Source: an uncultured Eubacteriales bacterium
GTDB lineage: Bacteria > Bacillota > Clostridia > Lachnospirales > Lachnospiraceae
DNA: 64,000 nt
Assembly (NCBI GenBank): GCA_900314565.1
Contig: OMVU01000005.1
Location: forward strand, 1 to 64,000
Reading direction: 5' to 3'
A program made the translations under genes and the position numbers. Under the pieces are notes generated by a model. That model saw only the letters and a list, made by a program, of their open reading frames with translations. It did no database searches and was not told the DNA's origin. Positions 52,712 to 63,012 of the stretch are shown piece after piece (position 1 is the stretch's first letter; every line of letters begins with the position of its first letter).

Positions 52712-52717
52712 ATTATA
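52712..52717 (-). promoter_or_regulatory. Candidate -10 box of fruRKA
   Basis: TATAAT on the minus strand, 43 bases before the fruR start. No -35 with standard spacing was found. The direct repeats occupy that region. Confidence 0.5.
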
Positions 52718-52728
52718 ATATCATCTGA

Positions 52729-52758
52729 TTCAATCATTTTCAATCATTTTCAATCAGC
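52729..52758 (-). promoter_or_regulatory. Three 10-bp direct repeats, likely FruR operator
   Basis: TTCAATCATT, TTCAATCATT, TTCAATCAGC lie back to back on the plus strand (TGATTGAA on the minus). The exact 10-bp helical period immediately upstream of the -10 box of fruR is what a DeoR-type repressor site would look like. Confidence 0.7.
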
Positions 52759-52792
52759 CACTATCACCAAAATTACCCCCTCTTTTTTGTAT

Positions 52793-52831
52793 AGAATAGA
52801 CAGGGAGTCCCGCCGGACTTCCCGTCTATTC
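52793..52831. other. Hairpin upstream of the fructose operon
   Basis: GAATAGAC-A-GGGAGTCC pairs with GGACTTCCC-GTCTATTC (about 16 pairs with one bulge). It has no T run and lies between the TPR gene and fruR on both strands. Confidence 0.5.
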
Positions 52832-52916
52832 TCACCAATATGCATAATAAATCATTTTAAGTCAAAAATCGGCACGCTCACTTTTGATTTCTTCTGACCG
52901 CGATGAAGAATAGAAC

Positions 52917-52945
52917 AAAAGGCGGACGGCTCAATGCCGTCCGCC
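52917..52945 (-). terminator. Terminator of the TPR lipoprotein/glmM unit
   Basis: GGCGGACGGC (52921-52930) pairs with GCCGTCCGCC (52936-52945) and TTTTG follows on the minus strand. It lies seven bases after the stop at 52952. Confidence 0.8.
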
Positions 52946-52951
52946 CGCTCT

Positions 52952-54040
52952 TTATCTTGTTGAGAGAAACTGATTTTCCCGCATGCCCGCCTCGTCAAGC
53001 GGATACATGAGGACATAGTCGGCCGCTTTCTGCTTTGCGGTCTCCCAGTCCTTCAGATGTTCATAGACAATGATCTCATTGAAACGAAGTCCCTTGTTGG
53101 CCTCCAGATTGCCGCGCGCAAGCCCTGCCTGTACATTGGCGAGCGCCGATTCATAGTTCTCCTCCGCGATATCGCACATGGCAAGACCGTCATAGGCGGC
53201 AGCCACATTCGTGTCATTGACGATATGTTCATTGAACATCGCCCTCGCATCCGCAAGATCGTTCATCGACAGATAGACACGTCCCAGAAGGAGAATGGCT
53301 TTCCCGTCATCAGGATTCTCGTTCATCGCCTGGATCAGATTATCCTTCGCGTTCTCGTACTCCTGAAGATAGTAATACACGAGCCCTTTATTGTAATAAT
53401 CCGTCTCCGATGAATTCACGACCTGCAGCGCTTTCTCAAGATATGCACTGCCGTCGTAATTCTTTCCATGTCCGGCATAGACTTCATAGATGTTGATAAA
53501 GAGGTCGTAGTCGTTGCTTAGCTCCGACGCCTTGTCAAAATCCGCGGCAGCTGCCTCCGTATTTTCCTCCTCAACGTACAGTTTTCCGCGCAGGAAGTAG
53601 ATGTTCGGATCCTCTTTTTCCTGCAGGAGCTCGCTGTAGATCTCCATCGCCTTCTCTTTTTCCCCGTGCCGTTCACGGCAGTAGGCCAGATAAAGATTCA
53701 CATCCTGCTCAAAGCTCTTATTTTCCCCCTCCATGTAGAGCAGGGATTTTTCGAGATTAATGCAGGCCTCCGCAAAATTCTGCAGATACATCTGAGAAAG
53801 ACCGAGCCCTCTGTAGCTCTCGGAGACATACTCTCCTGCTGCGATGACCTCACCGAACTGCTTCTCCGCAGCCGCGTAGTCACCGTCAGTCAGGCTCTTT
53901 GCAGCCTGCTCATACATCGCTCTCGCTTCCGGAGAGCCGCATCCCGCAAGGGACAGGGCGGCAGCGAGCAGCCCTGCTGTCAGAACTGCCCGAAATCCGC
54001 TGAAAAATCGTTTCTTCGTCTCCGCTTTACTCAATCGCAA
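52952..54040 (-). CDS. TPR-repeat lipoprotein
   Basis: 362 residues. The N-terminus has a basic stretch, a hydrophobic core and the lipobox LSLAGC (about residues 29-34), so it is a lipid-anchored outer-surface protein. Then about eight tetratricopeptide repeats follow (for example YEQAAKSLTDGDYAAAEKQF, DFDKASELSNDYDLFI, ALANVQAGLARGNLEANKG). Scaffold for protein contacts, partners unknown. It overlaps glmM by 8-14 bases depending on which TTG is the start (54040 or 54034), so it is translationally coupled to it. Confidence 0.82.
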   Translation of the reverse strand: MRLSKAETKKRFFSGFRAVLTAGLLAAALSLAGCGSPEARAMYEQAAKSLTDGDYAAAEKQFGEVIAAGEYVSESYRGLGLSQMYLQNFAEACINLEKSLLYMEGENKSFEQDVNLYLAYCRERHGEKEKAMEIYSELLQEKEDPNIYFLRGKLYVEEENTEAAAADFDKASELSNDYDLFINIYEVYAGHGKNYDGSAYLEKALQVVNSSETDYYNKGLVYYYLQEYENAKDNLIQAMNENPDDGKAILLLGRVYLSMNDLADARAMFNEHIVNDTNVAAAYDGLAMCDIAEENYESALANVQAGLARGNLEANKGLRFNEIIVYEHLKDWETAKQKAADYVLMYPLDEAGMRENQFLSTR

Positions 54041-55382
54041 GCCCTTCCTGATAAATCACTTTTACAACGCTGTCGACCATCTCTCTGCAAATATCCTGCG
54101 TTTTCGCCTCGACCATAACGCGGATCAGCGGCTCCGTTCCGCTCTCCCTGACCAGGATCCTGCCGTCACTGCCGAGCGCCTTCGCGACAGCTTTGACCGC
54201 CTCCTGGACCTTCGGATTTGCCTGGGCGGCAGCCTTGTCGAAGACCTTGACATTCTTGAGGATCTGCGGATATGTCTTCATTTCTCCGGCGAGGGTGGCC
54301 AGAGACTGCTTTTTGTCGAGCATTGTCTGAACGACCATGAGAGATGTCAGGATCCCGTCTCCCGTCGTCGCATATTTACTGAAAATGATATGACCGGACT
54401 GCTCGCCGCCGATACGGTAGCCGTTCGCAAGCATATTCTCGGCGACATATTTATCGCCGACCGCTGTCTGCTCATAGCGCATCCCGTTTGCGTCGCATGC
54501 CTTATAAAGGCCGAGATTCGACATGACCGTCGTGACGATCGTATCGTCCTTCAGAGCCCCGGTCTCCTTCATATACTTTCCGCACAGGAACATGATGTGG
54601 TCGCCGTTAACAACATTACCGTTCTCATCGACCGCAAGGCAGCGGTCTGCGTCACCGTCATAGGCGAAGCCTACGTCCAGACCGTTGTCGCTGACAAAGT
54701 TCTGAAGGGCTTCAATGTGGGTGGAGCCGCATCCGCGGTTGATATTGAGACCGTCCGGAGCATTCCCCATCACATAGGTCTTTGCGCCGAGCGCATCAAA
54801 AACACTCTTTGCGATCGCGGAAGCACTTCCGTTCGCACAGTCAAGGCCGATCCGCAGACGCTTGAAGCTCCTGGTCGGGATTGCCATCAGATATCCAATA
54901 TACCTGTTCCTGCCGGCTGAGAAATCGATCGTACGCCCGATCTGTTCTCTTTTTGCATAAGGGATCTCCTCGATCTTTCCATCGAGATACTCCTCGATCT
55001 GCGCCTCAATCTCCGGCTCGATCTTCTGACCGTTCGAACGCATGCACTTGATCCCGTTATCATAGAAAGGATTGTGGCTTGCGGAGATCATGATCCCGCA
55101 GTCCATCTCCTCTGTTCTTACCACATAAGATACAGACGGAGTCGTCGTTACATGAAGCAGATATGCGTCGGCGCCGGATGCTGTAAGGCCCGCTGACAGC
55201 GCATCCTCGAGCATGTAGCTGCTTCGCCTTGTATCCTTGCCGATCGCAATCCTGGCTTTCCCATCCTCATGATTTCTTCCGTAATACCATCCGAGAAAAC
55301 GTCCTACTTTAAACGCCTTCTCCGCAGTCAATGTGACGTTCGCCTCACCTCTGAATCCGTCCGTTCCGAAATACTTTCCCAT
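54027..55382 (-). CDS. glmM: Phosphoglucosamine mutase
   Basis: Converts glucosamine 6-phosphate to glucosamine 1-phosphate for cell-wall precursors. 451 residues in four domains: MGKYFGTDGFRGEAN at the start, the catalytic phosphoserine in MISASHNPFYDNGIK (about residue 102), the metal loop DGDADRC (about 242-248), and the C-terminal phosphate site RESGTEPLIRVM. Followed by the coupled TPR gene. Confidence 0.97.
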   Translation of the reverse strand: MGKYFGTDGFRGEANVTLTAEKAFKVGRFLGWYYGRNHEDGKARIAIGKDTRRSSYMLEDALSAGLTASGADAYLLHVTTTPSVSYVVRTEEMDCGIMISASHNPFYDNGIKCMRSNGQKIEPEIEAQIEEYLDGKIEEIPYAKREQIGRTIDFSAGRNRYIGYLMAIPTRSFKRLRIGLDCANGSASAIAKSVFDALGAKTYVMGNAPDGLNINRGCGSTHIEALQNFVSDNGLDVGFAYDGDADRCLAVDENGNVVNGDHIMFLCGKYMKETGALKDDTIVTTVMSNLGLYKACDANGMRYEQTAVGDKYVAENMLANGYRIGGEQSGHIIFSKYATTGDGILTSLMVVQTMLDKKQSLATLAGEMKTYPQILKNVKVFDKAAAQANPKVQEAVKAVAKALGSDGRILVRESGTEPLIRVMVEAKTQDICREMVDSVVKVIYQEGLAIE

Positions 55383-55471
55383 AATAATCTCCTCTGTTTA
55401 TGTAAAAATTTCTTTTACTGACGTAGCGTTTCATTTCCGGCACAAAATTCAAGTAACTTCCGTTGTTCGTT

Positions 55472-55526
55472 CAGGAACCCCGAGGCGTTCCTGAATCCGG
55501 GAGCCTCAGGAACCCGGATGCGGGAA
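55472..55526. repeat. Dispersed repeat (family C), copy 1
   Basis: Contains CCGGGAGCCTCAGGAACCCGGATGCGGGAA (55497-55526), which pairs with its near-identical complement at 59391-59424. The adjacent CAGGAACCCCGAGGCGTTCCTG half (from 55472) links it to family B. Located between glmM and the nucleotidyltransferase gene. Confidence 0.6.
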
Positions 55527-55537
55527 ACGTTTGTTAT

Positions 55538-56461
55538 TTATCCGAAGAGGGGAGATTCATAGACACCGTCCGAGACCAGCTTCTCGAACGCCTTCTTGAC
55601 AGAATCTTTGTCCTCCTTGTAAGTCACTCCGAACCACTTATCATCGGTCTTCAGGACGGAGATATCCGCCTGCCCGGCCTTCAGAAGGTCATCCACGATC
55701 GTGGGAAGCAGGTACTCCGCGGTGAGCGGCTTATCCTGCGCCTCCTTGAGAAATACAGGGAACCCTTTCCTGAGATCCTCGAGGAACTCTTCGCGGAAGC
55801 CCCACATGTTCATGGATACAAGACTCTCGGCATCGACCGGCATGAGCCCGTCATCCGTCATTGCGGCGGCTCCGCTTCCGCTTTCAGTGCGGATGATATT
55901 CTTGGTCTCGACGATCCCGATAAGCTTACCGTCTTCGTCCTGACTGCAGATCCCGCGCGTCACACCGCCGTTATCCGAGAGTGTATTGCCCAGTACGAAT
56001 CCTGCCATGCAGATCTGTTCTTTTCCGTTCTCCGGCTCTTCGCCTGCAAGCGCGTCGTGAAGCGCGACGAAGCCCTTCTTCCCGTAATAGTCATCCGCAT
56101 TGATGACTGCGAAGGGCTCTGAGATCACATTTCCTGCACAGAGGACCGCATGACCCGTTCCCCAGGGCTTCTTCCTCCCCTCCGGCACTGAAAAACCTTC
56201 CGGAAGATCGTCGATTTCCTGATAAGCGTAAGCCACTTCCGTGACCTTCTCGATCCTCTCGCCGATGATCCTGCGGAAATCCGCATCCAGATCTTTTCTT
56301 ATAATGAACACGATCTTGTTGAACCCTGCTTCCAGGGCATCATAGATCGAATAGTCCATGATGATCTCCCCGTTCGGGCCTACAGGTTCAAGCTGTTTGA
56401 TGCCTCCGCCAAAACGGCTTCCGATCCCGGCCGCCAGAATTACCAGCGCTGTTTTTTTCAT
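55538..56461 (-). CDS. Nucleotidyltransferase (NDP-sugar pyrophosphorylase-like)
   Basis: 307 residues with the nucleotidyltransferase fold: N-terminal [23 protein letters not shown] (about 9-31) and PWGTGHAVL, a metal-site [10 protein letters not shown], and a C-terminal half with [12 protein letters not shown]. It resembles sugar-1-phosphate nucleotidyltransferases, but the exact sugar cannot be told. It overlaps prfA by four bases. Confidence 0.82.
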   Translation of the reverse strand: MKKTALVILAAGIGSRFGGGIKQLEPVGPNGEIIMDYSIYDALEAGFNKIVFIIRKDLDADFRRIIGERIEKVTEVAYAYQEIDDLPEGFSVPEGRKKPWGTGHAVLCAGNVISEPFAVINADDYYGKKGFVALHDALAGEEPENGKEQICMAGFVLGNTLSDNGGVTRGICSQDEDGKLIGIVETKNIIRTESGSGAAAMTDDGLMPVDAESLVSMNMWGFREEFLEDLRKGFPVFLKEAQDKPLTAEYLLPTIVDDLLKAGQADISVLKTDDKWFGVTYKEDKDSVKKAFEKLVSDGVYESPLFG

Positions 56462-57540
56462 TGTGCTTCCACCTCTTTCTCATTTGCGAGTTTCTCTGCC
56501 TGCTCCGTCTGGATCAGGCTGTCAATGATCTCATCAAGGTCTCCGTCCAGAATGCTGTCAATCCGGTGTGTCGTCAAATGAATCCTGTGGTCTGTGACAC
56601 GACCCTGACCGAAATTGTAGGTCCTTATTTTTTCAGAACGGTCTCCCGTTCCGACCTGGCTGCGCCTGAGATCCGCACGCTTTTCATGTGCGGCGCGCCG
56701 TTCCAGATCATAAAGCCTTGCGCGAAGGACCTTCATCGCTTTGGCCCTGTTCTTCAGCTGGGACTTTTCATCCTGGCAGGAAATAACGATCCCTGTCGGG
56801 ATATGGGTCAGTCTTACTGCGGAATCCGTCGTATTAACGCACTGCCCGCCGTTTCCGGTCGCGCGAAACACATCGATCCTGCAGTCCTTAGGGTCGATCT
56901 CCACGTCGATCTCTTCCGCCTCCGGCAGAACAGCGACCGTTACGGTCGACGTGTGGATCCTCCCGCCGCTCTCAGTTGTCGGAACCCGCTGGACCCGGTG
57001 CGTCCCACTTTCATACTTCAGACGCTCGAATACATCCGACCCCTGTACCTGGAACGTGCATTCTTTGAATCCGCCAAGTCCGTTCTCATTGAGCGAGATC
57101 ATCTCCGTTTTCCACCCGCGCCGGTCAGCGTACCGCACATACATCCGGTAGATCTCCGCTGCAAACAGCGCAGCCTCATCTCCTCCGGCACCGGCCCGGA
57201 TCTCAACGATCGCGTTCCTGCTGTCGTTCGGATCTTTCGGAAGCAGAAGGATCCGAAGTTCAGATTCAGCCTTTTCCTTTTGCTCTTTTGCAGTTTCAAG
57301 CTCCTCGGAGAGCATGTCGCGCATCTCCGGATCTTCCTCCTCCCGGAGGAGCAGGATAGAATCCTGAAGTGCGTCTTCCGCTTTCTGATACGCCCGGCAT
57401 ACCTCTGCGACCGGCATGAGCTGTGCCTGTTCCTTCATGAGCGCAGTCATCCTGCCCGGATCATTCGCGACGTCCGGTGCGGCCAGCTCCGCAAGGATCT
57501 CCTCCTGTCTTCGAAGGATTCCATTTACTTTATCTAACAT
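56458..57540 (-). CDS. prfA: Peptide chain release factor 1
   Basis: Recognises UAA and UAG and triggers peptide release. 360 residues: the codon-recognition P-x-T motif in [14 protein letters not shown] (about residue 190) and the GGQ motif in [18 protein letters not shown] (about residue 233), whose Gln is methylated by PrmC, the gene immediately upstream. A one-base overlap (TGATG) with prmC. Confidence 0.97.
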   Translation of the reverse strand: MLDKVNGILRRQEEILAELAAPDVANDPGRMTALMKEQAQLMPVAEVCRAYQKAEDALQDSILLLREEEDPEMRDMLSEELETAKEQKEKAESELRILLLPKDPNDSRNAIVEIRAGAGGDEAALFAAEIYRMYVRYADRRGWKTEMISLNENGLGGFKECTFQVQGSDVFERLKYESGTHRVQRVPTTESGGRIHTSTVTVAVLPEAEEIDVEIDPKDCRIDVFRATGNGGQCVNTTDSAVRLTHIPTGIVISCQDEKSQLKNRAKAMKVLRARLYDLERRAAHEKRADLRRSQVGTGDRSEKIRTYNFGQGRVTDHRIHLTTHRIDSILDGDLDEIIDSLIQTEQAEKLANEKEVEAQ

Positions 57541-58391
57541 CAGGTCTTCCTTTTTGCCATGAGGACCCGGTCCCGCCCGCCAAGATCTCGTACGAGCCGG
57601 ATATCCCGGAATCCGTGACCGCGAAGCATCCCGGATACACTCTCCGCCTGATCCGCACCGATTTCAAGAACCATTATACCATCTCTGCACAGATAATCGG
57701 ATGCCTCCGCAGTAATTTTTCTATAAAAATACAGGCCGTCTTCCCTCCCGGACAGCGCAGTGTGCGGCTCAAAAGCACGTACCTCCTGGTCGAGCAGGGA
57801 TATATCCGCCTCTTTAATATACGGGGGATTTGCGGTGATGATATCATAGGTCCCCGTAATCTCCGAAAAGAGATCGCTCTTTACAAAATGAATGTCAACA
57901 CCCAGCCGCTCCGCATTTTCCCGGGCGACGTGCAGGGCTCCTTCCGATATGTCGGAGGCCGTCACGTCGAGATCTCCTCCCCCTGTCCTTTCTGCAAACT
58001 CCTTCGAGATCACTGCCGGAATGCATCCGCTTCCCGTGCAGATATCAAGAAGCCGCATGGAAGGCTTCAGGATCCCGAGCACTGCCTCCACAAGGGTCTC
58101 GGTGTCGAACCGCGGAATAAGGACATCCGGCGTAACCAGGAACGAGTAACCGTAAAAGGGTGCGGTCCCGGTGATGTACTGGAGCGGTTCCCGCAGAGCG
58201 CGCCTTGCGACCGCCTCCTTATAACTCTCCTGCACGCTCTCCTCTGCCGGATCGCCCCCGTGCAGCGCATACCAGGTAAGATCTGCGTCCGCCGCATAAT
58301 ACAAAAGAAGCCTGGCGTCTGTCTCCGGATCCGGACAGTGCGCCCGCCGAAGCTCCTCCCTTCCCCATAGGAACAGGTCCCGGACGGTCAT
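57540..58391 (-). CDS. prmC: Release factor glutamine methyltransferase PrmC
   Basis: Methylates the GGQ glutamine of RF1 and RF2. 283 residues: an N-terminal helical domain, [13 protein letters not shown] (SAM motif I, about residue 118) and the catalytic NPPY in [11 protein letters not shown]. The start at 58391 is chosen because it gives the four-base ATGA overlap with the upstream gene. An open start at 58418 adds nine residues. Confidence 0.94.
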   Translation of the reverse strand: MTVRDLFLWGREELRRAHCPDPETDARLLLYYAADADLTWYALHGGDPAEESVQESYKEAVARRALREPLQYITGTAPFYGYSFLVTPDVLIPRFDTETLVEAVLGILKPSMRLLDICTGSGCIPAVISKEFAERTGGGDLDVTASDISEGALHVARENAERLGVDIHFVKSDLFSEITGTYDIITANPPYIKEADISLLDQEVRAFEPHTALSGREDGLYFYRKITAEASDYLCRDGIMVLEIGADQAESVSGMLRGHGFRDIRLVRDLGGRDRVLMAKRKT

Positions 58392-59320
58392 GAACGGATC
58401 CCCTGCTCTTTCTGCCATACTTTCCAGTCAAAGACGGCATTGACCGCGGCGATCGCCACCTCCGCCATCTCCGCGTCCGGCTCCCGTGTAACGAGGCCCT
58501 GCAGTGTAAGCCCCGGCTTTGCAAGCGTGCAGACGACCGGATTGTCACTCGATCCCGCAAGGCGAAGGAATTCAAAAGCCACCCCCGCTATGATCGGAAT
58601 GAGGATTATTCTTGTAAGGAATCTCCACAGTGGGGAGGTAATTCCCAGAAGCCCGATGAAAAGGAACGCGATGACCGATATGACTATAACAATAAGAAGA
58701 AAACTGGTCCCGCAGCGCTTGTGACGTCTCGAACTCTTCAGAACATTTTCGATATTGAGGTCCAGACCGTTCTCGATACAGTTGATGCACTTATGCTCCG
58801 CCCCGTGATAGCTGAACACTCTCTGAATATCCTTCATCCTGGAGATGAGGAACATGTAGAGCAAAAAGATCGCGACGCGCAGAAGGGCTTCCGTCAGGGA
58901 AATGAGCACCTCATTCGCCCCGACTCTTCGAAGCAGGGATGAAAGAAGATAGGGAAGGACCACGAAGAGACCGATGGAAAAACCGATCGAGACGATCATG
59001 GTGACCGTCATGATGATCTTCCACTCCCTTGCCTCCTTCTCGGGATCCTTTTCCGTTTTTTCCTCCTCTTCATCCTCAGCTGCGAACTCTGCGGACCACA
59101 TAAGGCTTCCTATTCCGAGGCGGAGAGAGTCCACGAACGCGAACATGCCCCGCACGATCGGCACTTTTCCGACCCACTCCGGAGCAAGGCTCTTATATGG
59201 CTCCGTTTTCAGCTCAATGGTATGGTCCGGCTTTCTGACAGCGACGGAGTAGGTGCCTCCGTTCCGCATCATGATTCCCTCCATGACTGCCTGACCGCCG
59301 ATATTAGATGATCTCTGCAT
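58388..59320 (-). CDS. DUF1385 membrane protein
   Basis: 310 residues. Starts with SNIGGQAVMEGIMMRN (the DUF1385 block), then a loop, and four to five membrane helices (about 100-135, 140-165, 205-230, 232-255). The middle contains the HGAEHKCINC block of the family. The function is unknown. Position beside rpmE and prmC is conserved in Firmicutes. The stop overlaps the prmC ATG by four bases. Confidence 0.88.
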   Translation of the reverse strand: MQRSSNIGGQAVMEGIMMRNGGTYSVAVRKPDHTIELKTEPYKSLAPEWVGKVPIVRGMFAFVDSLRLGIGSLMWSAEFAAEDEEEEKTEKDPEKEAREWKIIMTVTMIVSIGFSIGLFVVLPYLLSSLLRRVGANEVLISLTEALLRVAIFLLYMFLISRMKDIQRVFSYHGAEHKCINCIENGLDLNIENVLKSSRRHKRCGTSFLLIVIVISVIAFLFIGLLGITSPLWRFLTRIILIPIIAGVAFEFLRLAGSSDNPVVCTLAKPGLTLQGLVTREPDAEMAEVAIAAVNAVFDWKVWQKEQGIRS

Positions 59321-59390
59321 TTTATTTCACTCCAAAACGAACCCGGCCGTATCTGATTCCCAATCGGGTCCAGCCGCATCTTACTGACGA

Positions 59391-59424
59391 AAACTTCCCG
59401 CATCCGGGTTCCTGAATCTCCCGG
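59391..59424. repeat. Dispersed repeat (family C), copy 2
   Basis: AAACTTCCCGCATCCGGGTTCCTGAATCTCCCGG is the complement of the copy at 55497-55526 with few changes. A short match (GAAAACTTCCCGCA) also occurs at 24584. It sits between rpmE and the DUF1385 gene. Confidence 0.55.
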
Positions 59425-59498
59425 AATAAATGGAAGTTCCAGTCAGTCACTAAACAAAAGGGACGGCGAATTTCTCCGCCGTCCCTTCCCAGGTCAAT

Positions 59499-59702
59499 TT
59501 ACTTATTGAAATTGTACTTTCTGTTGAACGCTTCAATACGTCCGCGGGCCTTGGCAGCTTTCTGCTGGCCTGTGTAGAAAGGATGGCACTTGGCACAAAT
59601 TTCTACGTGAATGTCCTTCTTTGTGGACCCTACGGTAAAAGTGTTTCCGCAGTTACAGGTCACTGTTGCCTGATAATACTTCGGATGAATTGCTTCCTTC
59701 AT
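59499..59702 (-). CDS. rpmE: 50S ribosomal protein L31
   Basis: Bridges the ribosomal subunits. 67 residues, zinc-binding form: CNCGNTF and CAKCHPFYTG supply the four Cys/His-type ligands. The start at 59702 is chosen because AGAGGTGAG lies four bases before it. A GTG nine bases upstream is part of that binding site. Hairpins GATCCTT/AAGGATC (59759-59775) and another at 59831-59871 lie in the 5' region. Confidence 0.95.
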   Translation of the reverse strand: MKEAIHPKYYQATVTCNCGNTFTVGSTKKDIHVEICAKCHPFYTGQQKAAKARGRIEAFNRKYNFNK

Positions 59703-59758
59703 AATTCTCACCTCTTATAAACGCAGATTATAATAAACGCCTGAAAGCCGTTATCTCC

Positions 59759-59871
59759 GATCCTTGCTAAGGATCTTCCGAGGCTGCTTCGTATGAAAGC
59801 AGGACCTTGAATCCCTTGGGACTTCTTTTCAAACACTCTTTCGATCGGATCCGGTCCGAAAAAGAGTGTTT
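59759..59871. other. Two hairpins between rho and rpmE
   Basis: GATCCTT-AGC-AAGGATC at 59759-59775 and AAACACTCTTT pairing with AAAGAGTGTTT (59831-59841 with 59861-59871), the latter with a CGGATCCG core. The second has T-rich flanks and could end rho transcription. The first lies just ahead of the rpmE promoter region. Confidence 0.5.
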
Positions 59872-59969
59872 CAGGACGTTCTGACCTTCACACATTAGAC
59901 AGCGAATATGATTTTAGCATAGTTCATCCTGCAATGCAAGCGATCTTTTTAATCTCTGACGCAGAATTC

Positions 59970-61475
59970 TCACTGCCACTTGGCCAGCACGGAATTCACG
60001 ACCTGCTCGTTGGTCGGATAATAGGCGAATGCGTTCAGGATCGACTCCACCGCCTCCTCCGCCTTGAGCCCGTTCATTCGTCTCCGCATGATCTCGACCG
60101 CGCGGGCCTCCTTCGGCGTGAGGAGAAGGTCCTCCCGCCTCGTCCCGGATTTCACGATGTCAATCGCCGGGAATATTCTCTTCTCCTGAAGTTTTCTGTC
60201 CAGGATCAGCTCCATGTTGCCCGTTCCCTTGAATTCCTCGTAGACCACATCGTCCATCTTGCTCCCCGTATCGACGAGGGCTGTGGCAAGGATCGTCAGG
60301 CTTCCGCCCTCCCGCATATTGCGGGCAGCTCCGAAGAAGCGCTTCGGCATATAGAGAGCAGTCGGGTCAAGACCGCCTGACAGCGTCCTGCCGCTCGGCG
60401 GGACCAGAATATTGTACGCGCGCGTTAACCGCGTAATGGAATCCAGAAGGATAATGACATCCTGATGGTGCTCGACCAGGCGCTTGGCCCTCTCGATGAC
60501 CATCTCGGACACTCTCCGGTGGTGCTCCGGCGTCTCGTCAAAGGTAGAGTAAATGATCTCCACGTTGCTTCCGCGCACAGACTCCTTCATATCTGTAACT
60601 TCTTCCGGACGCTCATCGATCAGCAGTATGATAAGGTAGGCCTTTTCGTTCGTGCAGAGGATCGATTTCGCGATATCCTTTAAGAGTGTCGTCTTACCGG
60701 CCTTCGGAGGCGCGACGATCATCCCTCTCTGCCCCTTTCCGATCGGGGAGATCAGATCAACGACGCGGGTCGCAGCCGAACCGTCCGGCCGCTCGAGCTT
60801 GATGCGCTCGTTCGGGAAGATCGGCGTCATGTTTTCGAACACGCTGCGGCGACGCGACTGCTCAGGAGGAAGGTCGTTGACAGACGCCACAAAAAGAAGC
60901 GCGCCGTACTTCTCACCCTGCGCTTTGTCTCTCTTATTGCCGCAGATCATATCCCCTGTCTTCAGGTTGAACCGGCGGATCTGGGACGGGGATACGTAGA
61001 CGTCATCCTCGCCGGGGAGGAAATTATCACTCCGCAGGAAGCCGAATCCGTCCTGCATGACTTCAAGGATCCCCCGGACAGTGTTGCCGTTATCACCGGG
61101 GATCGTGAAAGGCTTCTCGCGGACACCCTCGGGAGCGTTCTCACGGCTGCTTTCTCCCGCAGTCTCACGGCTGTACTCTCTGGCACCCTCGCGAACAATC
61201 TCACGCCTTTGACCGCGTACGCTCTCACGTCCTGTCTCCGGAGCGCTCTCCTGCTCTCCGATCCCTTCGAAAGACGTCTCCGCAGGTGTATCGGAGGGAA
61301 TATTCTCCTCCGGTGCACCGGCATCCGCGTTCTCTGCATCCAGCTTCATCATGGCTTCGATCAGCTGGGCTTTGCGCATGGACGTACAGCCTTTAATTCC
61401 GCGCATTTTTGCAATCTCGCGCAGCTCTTTGACCTGCAGGGATTTATATTTTTCCATTGTCATCTCATTTTGCAT
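59970..61475 (-). CDS. rho: Transcription termination factor Rho with Arg/Glu-rich insertion
   Basis: Ring helicase that ends transcription at C-rich sites. 501 residues: N-terminal Rho_N helical domain (about 1-45, [16 protein letters not shown]), a charged linker (about 50-130) rich in RE pairs, cold-shock RNA-binding domain ([18 protein letters not shown]), and the RecA-like motor with Walker [17 protein letters not shown] (about residue 260) and [17 protein letters not shown]. The start at 61475 has GGAGG five bases before it. An open extension to 61532 overlaps trkH. Confidence 0.95.
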   Translation of the reverse strand: MQNEMTMEKYKSLQVKELREIAKMRGIKGCTSMRKAQLIEAMMKLDAENADAGAPEENIPSDTPAETSFEGIGEQESAPETGRESVRGQRREIVREGAREYSRETAGESSRENAPEGVREKPFTIPGDNGNTVRGILEVMQDGFGFLRSDNFLPGEDDVYVSPSQIRRFNLKTGDMICGNKRDKAQGEKYGALLFVASVNDLPPEQSRRRSVFENMTPIFPNERIKLERPDGSAATRVVDLISPIGKGQRGMIVAPPKAGKTTLLKDIAKSILCTNEKAYLIILLIDERPEEVTDMKESVRGSNVEIIYSTFDETPEHHRRVSEMVIERAKRLVEHHQDVIILLDSITRLTRAYNILVPPSGRTLSGGLDPTALYMPKRFFGAARNMREGGSLTILATALVDTGSKMDDVVYEEFKGTGNMELILDRKLQEKRIFPAIDIVKSGTRREDLLLTPKEARAVEIMRRRMNGLKAEEAVESILNAFAYYPTNEQVVNSVLAKWQ

Positions 61476-61528
61476 AAAAACCTCCATGCACCGGATACGA
61501 CAAAACAGATAAAAAATCCGGCACGGAA

Positions 61529-62971
61529 TCATGTATATCTCTTCCAGCTGCTCGGTGCAAAGAGAAGCAGCATCGGGAAGATCTCCAGACGTCCCGCAAG
61601 CATGTCAAAGATAAATACGCACTTGGCATGCCAGGAGTAGAAACCGAAATTCTGCGTCGGTCCGACCTTCGCAAGGCCCGGCCCGATATTATTCAATGTC
61701 GCAGCCACCGCAGTAAAGCTTGTAGTGAAATCAAAGTCATCGATTGAAACGATCAGCAGTGAAAGGAAAAAGATCATAAAGTAGACGCCGAAGAATACAC
61801 TTGTATTGCGCACAGTCTCATGGACGACCGATACTCCGTCGAACTGGATCTTTTTCACGGCACGCGGATGAATGATACTCTCGATTTCCTTCGCGATCGT
61901 CTTGATCAGGATAACGATACGGGAGACCTTGATACCGCCGCCGGTCGAACCGGCGCAGGCTCCGACCATCATCAAAATGATCAGGATACACTGGGAAAAC
62001 TTCGGCCACAGGTCAAAGTCCGTGGTCGCATAGCCGGTCGTCGTGATGATCGTTCCGATCTGGAAGGCCGCATGGCGGACAGTCTCAGACAGGGATCCGT
62101 AAAGCCCCCGGACATTGACCGTGACGAGAATGATCGATACGAGAATGATGCCGAGATACGCCTTTACCTCGGACATGCCGACAGCTTCTCTCCATTTTCT
62201 GTCCTTCAGATAAAAGTAGAACTGGAAGTTAATTCCGCAGGCGATCATAAAAAACGTCGTGATGTTCTGAAGGATCGGCGAATACTCCATATAGCCGGAA
62301 TTTTTGACGCCGAAACCGCCCGTGCCGACCGTGCCGAATGTATGGCAGATCGCCTCGAACACCGGCATTCCGAAGATCCAGAGAAGGAGGAACTCAGAGA
62401 CGGTGATCACCATATAGATCGTATACAGGATAAGGGAAGAGTCCTTGATCTTCGGCACGAACTTGCCGATGATCGGACCGGGGCTCTCTGCTTTCATGAG
62501 ATTGAAGGTCGATCCGCCAAGCAGCGGAACTACTGCCAGCATGAATACAAAGATTCCCATGCCGCCCACCCAGTGGGTGAAGCTCCTCCAGAAAAGACAG
62601 CACTTATTCAGATTCTCGACAGCCGGAAGGATCGAGGCTCCCGTCGTCGTAAAGCCGGATACGGTCTCGAACACCGCATCCAGATAGAACGGAATATCAC
62701 CGCTCAGCGTAAATGGCAGCGCACCGACCAGGGACATGACGATCCAGGCCAGCGCCACGACGGCAAAACCGTCGCGGCCATAGACTTTGGTGTTCTTCGG
62801 CTTTCTCCATGTCAGGAGAAAGCTCAAAAGGAACGCCAGCCCTGCCACGAGAAGGAAGAGCCATGCAGCCTTTTCCCGATAAATGAAGCCCACGACTCCC
62901 GGAAGAAGGAGAAGGACGCTCTCGATCCTGAGGATCCACCCAAGAATATAAAAAACCATTCCGTAATTCAT
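61529..62971 (-). CDS. trkH: Potassium uptake protein, TrkH/KtrB family
   Basis: The channel subunit for K+ uptake, 480 residues with about 10 membrane helices arranged in four selectivity repeats: TTTGASILP, TVGTGGFGV, TTGYATTDFD and NNIGPGLA, each with the central Gly. It works with the TrkA gate subunit encoded 119 bases upstream. The stop is 53 bases upstream of the rho start. Confidence 0.92.
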   Translation of the reverse strand: MNYGMVFYILGWILRIESVLLLLPGVVGFIYREKAAWLFLLVAGLAFLLSFLLTWRKPKNTKVYGRDGFAVVALAWIVMSLVGALPFTLSGDIPFYLDAVFETVSGFTTTGASILPAVENLNKCCLFWRSFTHWVGGMGIFVFMLAVVPLLGGSTFNLMKAESPGPIIGKFVPKIKDSSLILYTIYMVITVSEFLLLWIFGMPVFEAICHTFGTVGTGGFGVKNSGYMEYSPILQNITTFFMIACGINFQFYFYLKDRKWREAVGMSEVKAYLGIILVSIILVTVNVRGLYGSLSETVRHAAFQIGTIITTTGYATTDFDLWPKFSQCILIILMMVGACAGSTGGGIKVSRIVILIKTIAKEIESIIHPRAVKKIQFDGVSVVHETVRNTSVFFGVYFMIFFLSLLIVSIDDFDFTTSFTAVAATLNNIGPGLAKVGPTQNFGFYSWHAKCVFIFDMLAGRLEIFPMLLLFAPSSWKRYT

Positions 62972-63012
62972 CGCATATAACCCGCCTGTCCATATGAAAA
63001 TGAAATTCTTTT

